Source: Limosilactobacillus pontis DSM 8475 (GTDB taxonomy: Bacteria > Bacillota > Bacilli > Lactobacillales > Lactobacillaceae). From it: a DNA stretch of 64,000 nt. Position numbers and translations under genes: made by a program. The stretch is taken from assembly GCF_001435345.1 (NCBI RefSeq), contig NZ_AZGO01000065.1, positions 175,157 to 239,156 on the forward strand. The letters are read 5' to 3'. How positions within the stretch are numbered: the stretch's first letter is position 1; each line of letters starts with the position of its first letter. Under the pieces are notes generated by a model that did not search any database, was not told the DNA's origin, and worked only from the letters and a program-made list of their open reading frames with translations. This document shows, one piece after another, positions 44,493 to 53,239 of the stretch.

Positions 44493-44832
44493 ACTTCTGC
44501 GGGTCATCATCATGGATGGTGATGTTCTCGTCCTGGCCGACGTTGTAGCGGGCCAGCAGGATCTGCTGGTACTTGTCCTCGATGACCTTGTCAACAGCCG
44601 TGTCGTCAATCTTCGGTAGCTCCTGGCGGACACGGTCGAGGACCTGGTCGTTGAACTGCATGTCCGGCTTGACGGCCGCCTTGTCGGTCAGGACGGCGAC
44701 TGTCTGGTCATAGTCCAATTCGTGGATTTCCCACTGCGACCGGTCGGCGTCCGGCTGGTGGAGGACGTCGTCGCGGTCCTTCAGGTCTTCACGGAAGCCC
44801 TGGTCGTCGTATTGGTATTGATCTTCTGCCAT
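44491..44832 (-). CDS. Hypothetical acidic protein, 113 residues
   Basis: Not recognised. Very acidic and hydrophilic, with many Asp, Gln and Glu residues, no cysteine, no signal peptide, and helical segments near the C-terminus. Two adjacent ATGs are possible starts (44835, 44832); spacing from AAGGAGG favours the second. Single-gene unit. Confidence 0.7.
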   Translation of the reverse strand: MAEDQYQYDDQGFREDLKDRDDVLHQPDADRSQWEIHELDYDQTVAVLTDKAAVKPDMQFNDQVLDRVRQELPKIDDTAVDKVIEDKYQQILLARYNVGQDENITIHDDDPQK

Positions 44833-44928
44833 CATTTCTCCTCCTTCTATCCTAATTTAGCGCATTCCCTTTTGGCTGTCCACCATTTGTCCGGCGAGCC
44901 TTATAATGGTGGGAAGGGGGTGATTGAC

Positions 44929-45030
44929 ATGAAAAAGGATCCGCAGAAGCGCTACGTCCTCCTGCTGGTGACCTTCATCGTCGCCTGCTTTATCCTCCTG
45001 ACCCTGTCAGAGGAGGTCGCTAAGCTATAG
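44929..45030 (+). CDS. Small membrane protein, 33 residues
   Basis: A 33-codon ORF encoding MKKDPQKR followed by a single hydrophobic helix (about 9-26) and the acidic tail SEEVAKL. GGGGG stands 5-10 bp before the ATG, a TATAAT box is at 44902-44907, and a terminator follows 5 bp after the stop. These surroundings support a real short gene. Function unknown. Confidence 0.6.
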   Translation: MKKDPQKRYVLLLVTFIVACFILLTLSEEVAKL

Positions 45031-45034
45031 GAAA

Positions 45035-45060
45035 ACTGGGTTGCTGGCCCAGCTTTTTTA
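45035..45060 (+). terminator. Terminator after the small membrane protein gene
   Basis: A CTGGG/CCCAG stem (45036-45040 with 45048-45052) is followed by six T residues. Confidence 0.75.
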
Positions 45061-45716
45061 TTTGCTTTGGTAGGCGACCCGCATCGCCTTGACCGTGGCA
45101 GTAATGTCAGGGCTAGCGAGGATCATCGAAATGACGGCGACCCCGGCGACCCCCGTCTGCAGGGTGGCAGGGAGGTTGGCCGCGCTGATCCCGCCGATGG
45201 CCACCAGGGGATGGTGACTGGCGGCGTTCAGCCGGGCCAACTCACTTAGGCCGAGGGCCGGGTCGGCATCGGCCTAAGTGAGTTGGTCGGAAAGACTGGG
45301 CCGGCCCCCACGTAGTCCACGGCTGGCAGCTGGTTAGCCCGGGCGATCTCGGCGGCGGTGTTGCAGGAATAGCCAATCATCAGCTTGCCGGCCGCCCGCC
45401 GAATGACCGTCTCGATCCGCTGGTCCTTCTGGCCGACGTGGACCCCATCGGCCCCCACCTGGAGGGCGAGTTCTTCGTCGTCATCGATGAAGTAGGGGAC
45501 CCGGTACTGACGAGTGAGGTTGCGGAGCCGGGTAGCCATCTTCACCGTGGCCGCGTGGTCGAGCCGGGAGCCACCCTTCTCCCGGTACTGGAAGGCGGTG
45601 ACCCCCGCCGCCAGGGCCGTTTCGACGTCGTAGAGGAAGCGGTCGGGGTCGTTGCCGACGTCCTGGCTGCCGCCGACCAGGTAAAACTTGAGTATATTAG
45701 GAGCGAACTTCATCAT
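45058..45716 (-). pseudogene. thiE: Thiamine-phosphate synthase, frameshifted
   Basis: Codes for ThiE, which joins HMP pyrophosphate and thiazole phosphate. The first 150 residues are normal (YREKGG near 45, DGVHVGQKD near 94, YVGAGPVFPTNS near 136). The frame then breaks after FPTNS and the last 70 residues (ADADPALGLSEL to the C-terminus, including VAIGGISAANL) continue in another frame. The break is a net shift of about two bases near 45275. It lies in one arm of a perfect 14-bp inverted repeat (45241-45254 with 45269-45282). Last gene of thiMDE; its start overlaps the thiD stop. The product would lack part of the barrel and is probably inactive. Confidence 0.88.
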
Positions 45717-46517
45717 TGCACATCCCCCTCGATCTGGGCCCAGTGGTTGAGGGGCCCGTGACCGTGACCGACATTGATCCCGTCACGAATTGTCGCCTCG
45801 ACGTAGGCCTTCCCGGTCCGGATGGCCTCCTCCATCGAGCGGCCCTTGGCCAGTTCCGCCGTGATACAGGCCGAGATGGTGTCCCCGGTCCCGTGGGTGT
45901 TGTGGGTGGCCACCCGGGGCGCCGTCAGCCAGAAGTGGCGGCCGTCGGCGAGGAGGACAAAGTCGTTGGCCGCGGCCTCACTATTAAAGTGGCCGCCCTT
46001 GACGATGACGTTCTTGGCGCCCATGTCCTGGAGCCGCTTACCGGCCGCGACCATTTCGTCTTCGGTGGTGATGGTCATCCCGGTCAGCTTCTCGGCCTCG
46101 GGGAGGTTGGGGGTGACCAGGTCGGCCAGCGGCACCAGTTCGTCGCGGACGACGCTGATGGCATCCTCACTGAGCAGGGGGGCACCACCCTTGGCGATCA
46201 TCACTGGGTCAACGGTCAGGGGACCAAAGTCGTACTTCTTTAGGTTCCGGACCACGGCCCGTACGTGGTCGGCATCCGCCAGCATCCCCGTCTTGCAGGC
46301 GCGGATCTTCAGGTCGCTGGCCAGGGCGGCGTACCATCTTGATTGGCATTGGGAAGGCATCCTGGACGCCCAGGGTGTTCTGGGCGGTCACCGCGACCAC
46401 CACCATCGTTGCGAAGACGTGGCGCTCCTGCATCGTCTTGAAGTCGGCGGTGATTCCGGCACCGCCACCGCTATCGGTCCCGGCAATTGTCAGGGCCTGG
46501 GGAAAATCATTCGTCAT
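45713..46517 (-). pseudogene. thiD: HMP/HMP-phosphate kinase, frameshifted
   Basis: Codes for ThiD, which phosphorylates hydroxymethylpyrimidine. The N-terminal part is normal ([17 protein letters not shown] near 8-24, [10 protein letters not shown] near 45). After PMPIKM the frame changes and the rest ([18 protein letters not shown] to the C-terminus) is in a second frame. Compared with the Bacillus protein, about three to four codons are missing at the junction near 46335, which fits a deletion of 10-11 bp. The ATP-site C-terminal half is otherwise intact. Start ATG 46517 follows GAAAGGAT. Confidence 0.88.
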
Positions 46518-47263
46518 TGTTATCATCCTTTCCGTAATTCAGCTGGGCGGCGAAACGGTCGCTGGTCAGCTGACTTAGTTCATCAAAGAAATGGGCCTGC
46601 CAGCTCCCGAGCCCGGCGGCGTGCTGAGCGGCGACCGCCCCGGCCAGGCTGAAGGCCGTGGCCACCAGGGCGCTGCTGGCAAGGGGGTTGTCACCGCTGG
46701 CCAGGTAGGCGGCGGTCAGGCTGGGGAGCATGTCGTCACGACGTCGGTGGCCCCGGTGAGGAGGACGCAGGTGTGGTAGGCGTGAGCGCAGAGCTTGGCC
46801 ACCATGACCGGGTTGTCCTGGTCATTCCCGGTGTCGATGCCGTGCCCGCTGGCGGCGAAACCGGCCAGGGCCGCGATTTCGCTGGCGTTGCCCCGGATGA
46901 CGGTAAAGTAGTAGTCGGCCAGCAATTGCTTGGCGATCGTCAACCGGTAGGCGCTGCTGCCAACGGCGACCGGGTCGAGGACCACCGGTCGCTGTCCCGC
47001 GTTGGCGTCCAGAATTGCCTGGATCAACGTCAGCTGGGCCTGGTCGATGGTGCCGAGGTTGATGGTGATGGCGTCGGCCAGGTTGACCATCGCCGTGGCC
47101 TCCTCAGGTGCCTGGGACATGATTGGGCTGACCCCGCTGGTGCTCAGGGCATCGGCCACCTTGCCGGCGGTGACGCTGTTAGCGACCGTCAGCACGACCG
47201 GGTTTTGCGCCCGCACCCGGTCGATAAGGGGGATGGGGGGATGGGGAGGTTAGTAATCTTCAT
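46507..47263 (-). pseudogene. thiM: Hydroxyethylthiazole kinase, multiply disrupted
   Basis: Codes for ThiM, which phosphorylates the thiazole moiety for thiamine salvage. Two lesions are visible. The first is a shift in the C-rich tract soon after the ATG at 47263 (MKITNLP, then LIDRVRAQNPVVLTVANSV in another frame). The second, near 46735, is a deletion of about 23 codons with frame change that joins GATDVVT directly to DMLPSLTAAYL. The lost part includes the conserved catalytic Gly-rich VTGxG segment. The gene is first in the thi operon, behind the TPP riboswitch. Confidence 0.88.
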
Positions 47264-47282
47264 CTTGTAACCACTTCTTCCT

Positions 47283-47323
47283 AAAAAATAAACCGGCAAT
47301 CAAGTCTTCCCTGATTGCCGGTT
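47283..47323 (-). terminator. Expression-platform terminator of the TPP riboswitch
   Basis: On the minus strand a 12-bp perfect stem (47312-47323 with 47291-47302) is followed by TTTATTTTTT, between the aptamer and the thiM start. Confidence 0.9.
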
Positions 47324-47332
47324 CTTGCGACT

Positions 47333-47421
47333 GCATTTCCCTACGCGAGTACTAGCTCACAGGTTCTAGGATCCACGCTTACTGAGCGTATCTCAGTCCG
47401 GTCCACGGACACTCCTAATGC
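47333..47421 (-). promoter_or_regulatory. TPP riboswitch aptamer
   Basis: Minus-strand sequence shows the thi-box consensus: closing stem GCATT/AATGC, the CTGAGA pyrimidine-sensor loop, GAACCTG, and TAGTACTCGCGTAGGGAA near the 3' side. With thiamine pyrophosphate bound, the adjacent terminator would form and shut off thiMDE. An extended -10 (TG-T-TATACT) lies upstream near 47443-47451. The aptamer looks intact although all three downstream genes are broken. Confidence 0.93.
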
Positions 47422-47454
47422 GACTGTTCAATTGCTGACCTAAGTATAACACTT

Positions 47455-47507
47455 ATCGGTCCAGATATTTAATTAATTGGGGTAGGTTGGCTGCTCGCTT
47501 GCATTAA
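47455..47507 (-). pseudogene. Remnant of a patatin gene 3' end
   Basis: About 50 bp matching the last codons and stop of the intact patatin gene at 50758-50812, in the same orientation. The core AGATATTTAATTAATTGGGG is identical in both; beyond it the match continues with a gap of about 6 bp up to GCTTGC. The remainder of the gap to 47690 shows no gene apart from the promoter region of the surface protein. Confidence 0.75.
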
Positions 47508-47690
47508 CCCTGGTAGCAAAAATAAGCCCTTGATTAATCGTCGTTTAGTCTTGTTTACCTATTTTGTTAACAGCTAAATGATGATTTCTTCAGTGAGTGA
47601 CAGAACTTTCTTGTGGTCAAGGACTTTTGATTGTTTAGATACTATAATAAATAGTGTAATAATTAACACATTCGTGAGGGAGATATTATT

Positions 47691-50514
47691 ATGACATATA
47701 ACAGATCTAATTCAATTAAGAAGAGTGTTATGCTCACTACTGCCGCTTTAGCCGCTGTAACACTGGGGGGTACACAATGCCCATGCTGCCGGCGTTTCTA
47801 AGCCTCTAACTACCGATCAAGCACAAGCGCAGGTTTCCGAAGAGCAACAGGCCCAACAAGCAGTCAACCAAGCGCAAACTAACTTGAACAGCGCCCAAGC
47901 TGCACAGTCTCAAGCGCAAGGTCAAGTTGACTCTGCAACGACGGCCCAATCCAATGCCCAAACCGCGGTTAGCCAGGCCCAAGACGCCATGAACCACACC
48001 AACAACTTGTACAGTCAGGCTCAGTCCCAAGCTCAAAACGCCACCGAAGCTAACATGACCAGTGCTAGTCAAGCGGTTACCACCGCTCAAACCACGGTCA
48101 ACCAAAACAGTCAAGCTGTCACTTCAGCACAGACGGCTGCATCTAATGCTGATCAAGCCGTTCAAAGTGCTCAAAACAAGGTCAACGCTGACCAAGCCCA
48201 AGTTGACAATTTGAGCAAGGGCACGCCAGCCGACACAACGACGCAACAAAACGCGGTCAACACGGCAAAGACTGCCCTTGATAATGGCCAAGTTACGATT
48301 GCTACTAACAATGTTACTACGACCCAAAGTGCTAAGACGACGGCTGATCAAAACGTTACGACCGCTAAGATAGCACTGGATAATGCGAAGAGTGAAGAAG
48401 CTAATAAACGGGCAGCGCTGAGCAAAGCGGAGGAGACTGTTACGAGTGCTCAAAATACATTAAAGAGTGCTCAGAATACATTAACGAATGCACAAGATGC
48501 GCAAAAGAATCAAAATTCTGTTATTAATTTGCCTGATTCTTGGTACCAAGAAGTAAAAGAAAAGGGGGACGATGCAGAAGTCGATAAAAATTACGAAGAC
48601 GAAGGCAATAAGTTGCTGAACTCCTGGGTGAATAATCCAGCAGATGAAAAGATTAAATACACCATTGGCCCAGGCATAAAATTACCAGAAAATTTGATGA
48701 TTCAATTAACCCGGTATTTTGCAAGTCTAATTAATCCTATTCGTGAGAGGTTTGGACATAAACCATTAATAGTTAATCGTGGGGCTGTTGACTATGCAAT
48801 TGACTGTTCATATGTGTTTGAGTGAGGAGATAACGATGATGAACAGGTTGCGCGTAAATATGGCGTGACCTCATATAGTCCCTTTTTTAGTGGTTTTCTT
48901 CAGGATATTAATGGTAATTTTTTAACTTATCGAGATGGTCTTAAAACTCGTACTTTTACCTTAAATGCTTTAAAACGTGCGATCTATCAAGGAGTCGTTA
49001 ATTGTTGCATAGGTGACTTTAATTCATTTGGACAGGATGGCGAAGTAGCACTTGGTGTTAATCCCTTTGCACTTGCCTATCAATTGATGCATATGAAAGA
49101 TGATAAATTTGATGAGCAGGCACTAGGAATGGGTATATTAAGCGATGGGCAAATGAATTATTACCTATTTAATATATCTGACGGTGTGGTTAAAGTTAAA
49201 GATGGTGAAGATAAGTATAATTACTTGGGACTTCACGATCCAAATGGTCTTTATATGCAGCTAGCAAAAACAACATATTCTACTGATCCATCATCAGTTG
49301 CACCAGATCCAGTTAAGTTGCAGCAAGCTGTTACTGATGCACAACAAGCTGTTACTGATGCACAACAAGCTGTTACTGATGCACAAAACACCTTAAGCGC
49401 TGCTAAAATTCAGGAAGCAGTTGCAGAGGCTGCTCATACTGCCGCTCTAAATGCCTTGAATGACGCTCCAATGAAATTATATCGTGCTCAACTCAAACAG
49501 TCTCAGGCCACTGAGCAGGTTGTAACGGCCCAAAACGCAGTTACCAGCGCTAAGATGGCTCAAGATGATGCTCAGCTTGCTTACGAGCAAGCTGTATCAG
49601 CTCTGCACCAAGCTCAGCAACCTGGTGTAACTGATCAGAACACCTTGAAAAATGCTCAACAAGAGCTCGCCACTGACCAAACGGCCTTGGTCAATGCTAA
49701 GACGGCCCAAACTAAAGCTAAGGTAACATTGGGTAACGCCAAGGCTCAATTAGCTAACAGTCAGCAGGCTTTGTCCGACGCTCAGGCTAAGTACAACAAC
49801 TTAGTTCACGCTAGCCAGAACTTGAAGGTCGCTCAAAACCAAGTTAAGCAGACCACGCAGTTAGTTGCGACGACTAAGTCCCGGCTCCAGTCTGCTAAGC
49901 AGGCGCTCTTGAACAAGGCCAACGCAGCTCTTGCTACAGCAAAGTCATTACTAACTCAGGCAACGGACCAAGTTAAGAGTGCCACGGACGCTCTCACAAC
50001 GGCCCAGAACAAGCTGGCCGCTATCAAGTACCACAACAGTTCGGCCTCATCCAGTGCTACCAGCTCAGCATCGAGTTCGGCTTCAAGCTCTGCAGTTGCA
50101 CCATCATCAAGTACCGCTTCCAGTGCTAACTCTGCCGCACCTAGTGCAAGCCCTACTGTAGCTCCATCCAAGAACGCCACTTCCAACGCTACGACAGCAA
50201 CTAGGTTAAGTACTTCAAATACTAGTTCCATCAACAACGCAGCTATGCGTTCAGCAACTAAGGACGCTACTGCTAACTCAGCTGTTGCACCTACTAAGAA
50301 TACCGCTGTCGCACCAAGTGCACTCATTCAGGCTGAATCGACTGCATCGGTCAACACCGACTCGGCAAGTACTAATGGCGAGTTCTCTGAAGTAACAAAC
50401 TCAAGTACTCAGGAGTTGCCACAAACGGGTAGTGACAATGGTGCCGCGTTAGTTGGTCTCGGTTTAATTGGCGCGTTGATGTCGATGTTCAGCTTCCGTC
50501 GTCGTCATAACTAA
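47691..50514 (+). pseudogene. LPxTG surface protein, SEC10/PgrA-like, disrupted
   Basis: A long AT-rich gene for a wall-anchored protein. A signal peptide starts at 47691 (MTYNRSNSIKK plus a hydrophobic run) but shifts frame at a G6 tract (47765-47770); with five G residues it would read LGVHNAHAAGV and continue. Coiled-coil repeats rich in Ala/Gln/Thr follow, then a SEC10/PgrA-like domain split by an in-frame TGA at 48823. Another coiled coil (49,300-50,030), a Ser/Ala/Thr stalk and the sorting signal LPQTG with hydrophobic helix and RRRHN tail complete it. Codon use differs strongly from neighbours, suggesting transfer. The G-tract could allow phase variation; the TGA argues for decay. Confidence 0.85.
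49324..49386 (+). repeat. Three tandem 21-bp repeats
   Basis: Three perfect copies of a 21-bp unit, each encoding the heptad QAVTDAQ in the coiled coil of the surface protein. Perfect identity suggests recent expansion and possible length variation. Confidence 0.9.
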
Positions 50515-50533
50515 AGTCAATCGCCTCCCTGGC

Positions 50534-50658
50534 GGCTGGAAAATAAGCTTCTTGGCGCCCTGTACGGCTAGCCTAGAATGGAGGCTGACGCTAGAGGCGT
50601 CGGCCTTCGTTCGTAGCTAGACGCTAAGGGCGCGCTTATTTCCCAGCCTTTTGTTTTG
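50534..50658 (+). terminator. Large branched terminator-like structure
   Basis: The outer arms pair over 15 bp with one mismatch or wobble (50534-50548 with 50634-50648), then GCGCCC with GGGCGC (50555/50628), and an inner 10-bp hairpin with one wobble (50582-50591 with 50597-50606). TTTTGTTTT follows. It is much larger than a usual terminator and may be a mobile hairpin element used as one. Confidence 0.65.
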
Positions 50659-50687
50659 CCTGGTGGGGGACAAAAGTGGGGCAAAGT

Positions 50688-50724
50688 AAAACCCGTAAGT
50701 CGCCGATTAGACTTACGGGTTTTA
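50688..50724. terminator. Bidirectional terminator
   Basis: A 14-bp perfect stem (50688-50701 with 50710-50723), between the surface protein and the convergent patatin gene. Confidence 0.92.
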
Positions 50725-50757
50725 CGACCTGAACGGGCATCCCTCGTTGGGCTCCCC

Positions 50758-51615
50758 TTAGCGGTCTAGATATTTAATTAATTGGGGCAGGATGAGGTTG
50801 GCCTCCTGCTTGCCGATCTCGTACAGCTTGACCAACTTCTTGGTGTTGCCCTCAATCCGACTGACCTTGACTGGGTGCTGGGGGGCGATGGTGAAGAACT
50901 CCTTCTCCTTAGTGCGGCGGTTGACCTCCTCGACCTGCTGATTGTAGACTGCCGGCCGGGCGATCGCCGCCTTGACGAAGGCCGAGTAGTCGGGGTAATA
51001 GCGGTGGAAGAGCCGGTCTAGGGCGCGGCTGGTCGGCTTCTTCCGGTAGTTGATGTCCCGGGTCCGAACGATGACGATCTTCTTATAACCTTGCCGCTCA
51101 GCGACGTCGTAGGGGATCGAGTCGGTCACCCCGCCGTCCATGCAGAGGCCCTGGCTGGTCCGCTGGGGCTTGGAGATGATCGGCATCGACGAGGAGGCCT
51201 TCAGGACCCGGGTCAAGTCGTCGCCGACCGGGTCGGTGAAGGTGACCGCCTTACCATCGGTTAACCTGGTGGCGACCGCCGTGAAGTGGGAGGCGGAACG
51301 CCGGTAGGCCTCGTCGTTGAAGTTCAGCCACTGCCAACCGTGGCCCTCAAACAGGTAGTCGAGGTTGATGATACTCTGCCGGTGGAGGAGGTGGGTGATC
51401 GAGATGTAGTCGCGGTCGTGGCGGTGGTGGATGTTGATCATCGCCGGCCGCCCGTACTGCTTGGAGACGAAGTTGGCCCCGCACAGCGACCCGGCCGAGA
51501 CCCCGATCACGCTGCGAAATTCAATGTGGTGGGCCAGGAAGGCATCGACTACGCCGGCGGTATACTGTCCCCGAAATGCCCCGCCTTCCAGGACCAAAGC
51601 TGCATCATATAACAT
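50758..51615 (-). CDS. Patatin-like phospholipase
   Basis: A 285-residue patatin-family hydrolase (YjjU/RssA type). It has the oxyanion motif LVLEGGAFRGQYTAG near 8-22, the nucleophile elbow GVSAGS near 40-45 and the catalytic Asp in DGGVTDSIPY near 160, so the Ser-Asp dyad is complete. It probably cleaves lipid acyl esters in the cytoplasm. The frame opens at 51693, but GGGAGAGAA favours the ATG at 51615. It lies downstream of xerS in the same direction. Its 3' end is duplicated at 47455. Confidence 0.9.
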   Translation of the reverse strand: MLYDAALVLEGGAFRGQYTAGVVDAFLAHHIEFRSVIGVSAGSLCGANFVSKQYGRPAMINIHHRHDRDYISITHLLHRQSIINLDYLFEGHGWQWLNFNDEAYRRSASHFTAVATRLTDGKAVTFTDPVGDDLTRVLKASSSMPIISKPQRTSQGLCMDGGVTDSIPYDVAERQGYKKIVIVRTRDINYRKKPTSRALDRLFHRYYPDYSAFVKAAIARPAVYNQQVEEVNRRTKEKEFFTIAPQHPVKVSRIEGNTKKLVKLYEIGKQEANLILPQLIKYLDR

Positions 51616-51698
51616 TAGATTCTCTCCCTTGAAAGTGCTAGTTAGTATTATACAATAATAGGCCGCGGGCAGGTAATAACTGATTACATTCACCAGCC

Positions 51699-52769
51699 CT
51701 AATGTTGGTCGGGGTGGTCGCTGATCTCCTGGAGGGCCTGGCGTTGCTGTTTCTGATCCACGTGGGTGTAGAGGTCGGTTGCCGAGGTCCCCTTCTGTCC
51801 CAGCTGCTGGGCAACCAGGACCTGGTCCTTGGTGACGTCGTAGAGCTCCGAGGCCAGGGTGTGGCGGAGCTTGTGGGGGGTCAGGGGGTGACCAAAGGCG
51901 GTCGAGTACTTCTTGACCATTCGCTCGATCGCGTTGGCGGTCATCCGCCGGGTCTCCCCGTGGTAGACGGTTAGAAAACAGGCAACGTCCTTTTTGACGG
52001 CGTGGTAGCGCTGGGCCCGAATCGCCAGGTAGCTCTTCAGGTAGGGAACGGCCCAGGGGGCAATTGGTACGGAATCACGCTGGCCACCTTTTCGGGTGAC
52101 GTCGAGCAGCTGCTGTTTGAGGTTGAGGTCACCAAGATTGACGTTGGCGGCCTCGGAGACCCGGACCCCGGTACCAAGGATCAGGGTGATGATGGCGATG
52201 TCGCGCTCCCGGTTATGTTTGAATGGTTCCCGGGCCCGCTTATCGCAGCGCTTGGGGTATTCATTTTCGATGAAGTGGATAAAGTCGAACTTCATCTGCC
52301 CCCGGTACATGTGCGAGGCCAGGGTATGGGCCCGGTAGTTCAGGGTCTTGGTGTCGTTGAGCGAGTCGATCTTCAGCATGACGTTGCGGTAGAAGTAGGG
52401 CTCGCCATCCTTGACGTCGGCGGTGACCGTCAGGAACTTGAAGAGGGAGCGCAGGGCGTTGATCGACCGGTTGATCGAGGTTGGTGAGTTTAGGTGGCCC
52501 TGGGCGTTGGTGCTGTGCTTGAGCTGGTCGATGTAGAGCATGATGTCGTTGCGCCGCAGCTGGGCCAGGGCATCGACGGGGATGCTCCGGTTGTCACTGG
52601 CCTTGACCAGGCCACTGACCCGCAGCCAGTCGAAGAAGCGGCGGATCTCGGTCAGGTACTGGTAGGTGGTCGTGACCGCATGGCTGGTGCCGAGGTAGTA
52701 TTCATTGACGTAGTCGGGGAGCTTGGCCAACTCCTCATTGATCAGTTTGAGGTACTTATCTGCTTCCAA
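51699..52769 (-). CDS. xerS: Tyrosine recombinase XerS
   Basis: A 356-residue recombinase, exactly the usual XerS length when the TTG at 52769 is used. GGAGTG stands 6 bp before that TTG; the frame also opens at 52835 without a ribosome site. Catalytic residues are Arg in GTGVRVSEAANV (near 226), HKLRH (near 303), and the nucleophile Tyr in TSATDLYTHV near 336. XerS resolves chromosome dimers at dif in streptococci, lactococci and some lactobacilli. No convincing dif sequence was found next to the gene. Confidence 0.9.
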   Translation of the reverse strand: MEADKYLKLINEELAKLPDYVNEYYLGTSHAVTTTYQYLTEIRRFFDWLRVSGLVKASDNRSIPVDALAQLRRNDIMLYIDQLKHSTNAQGHLNSPTSINRSINALRSLFKFLTVTADVKDGEPYFYRNVMLKIDSLNDTKTLNYRAHTLASHMYRGQMKFDFIHFIENEYPKRCDKRAREPFKHNRERDIAIITLILGTGVRVSEAANVNLGDLNLKQQLLDVTRKGGQRDSVPIAPWAVPYLKSYLAIRAQRYHAVKKDVACFLTVYHGETRRMTANAIERMVKKYSTAFGHPLTPHKLRHTLASELYDVTKDQVLVAQQLGQKGTSATDLYTHVDQKQQRQALQEISDHPDQH

Positions 52770-52895
52770 TCTTCTCACTCCATTGTTGGTAATATGTCTA
52801 TTATACCGTATCCTGACAACCGCGTCGTTATTCACGCCCTATACGACAAAAGTGATATAATAAGAGGTAAAATTAAATGAGAGGGAGTCTTAATA

Positions 52896-53135
52896 ATGCG
52901 GATGGAGAAGAATAAGGCCTACGCCGAGGTCTTACGGCAGCTGTCCACGACGGAACTGCTCGATCGGTACTATGATAACCCGGACCTGGTCGACCGGATC
53001 CTGAAGGGCAAGGTGGATGCCACCGAGCTCAACGACGGCCCGGTAATGATCAACGGGGTCAAGATGTCGGAGAAGGATGCCAGAGACTACTTGATCATGC
53101 AGCTGGTCAAGCGGGCCGATCCGGACCCACGATAA
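52896..53135 (+). CDS. Hypothetical protein, 79 residues
   Basis: Not recognised. A small charged cytoplasmic protein with helical N-terminal half (YAEVLRQLSTTELLDRYY) and a short C-terminal segment beginning MINGVKMSEKDARDYL. An extended -10 (TG-A-TATAAT) lies at 52852-52860. GAGGGAG precedes the ATG. Single-gene unit divergent from xerS. Confidence 0.7.
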   Translation: MRMEKNKAYAEVLRQLSTTELLDRYYDNPDLVDRILKGKVDATELNDGPVMINGVKMSEKDARDYLIMQLVKRADPDPR

Positions 53136-53142
53136 GAACATT

Positions 53143-53178
53143 AGCCGTCATTTCGCGTGCGAGGTGACGGCTTTCTTT
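53143..53178 (+). terminator. Terminator of the 79-residue protein gene
   Basis: An AGCCGTCA/TGACGGCT stem (53143-53150 with 53165-53172) is followed by TTCTTT. Confidence 0.85.
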
Positions 53179-53239
53179 GTCTGTGCTAAAATAATTAATG
53201 ATTGATGAGAAAAATGTTAGAGAAAGCGTGATTGATTAG

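Noticed and set aside
49324..49386. CRISPR-like array
   Set aside because: The repeats are contiguous without spacers and encode a heptad in the coiled coil of the surface protein.
52796..52870. A dif site beside xerS
   Set aside because: The sequence between xerS and the next gene does not show two 11-bp arms of the expected type.
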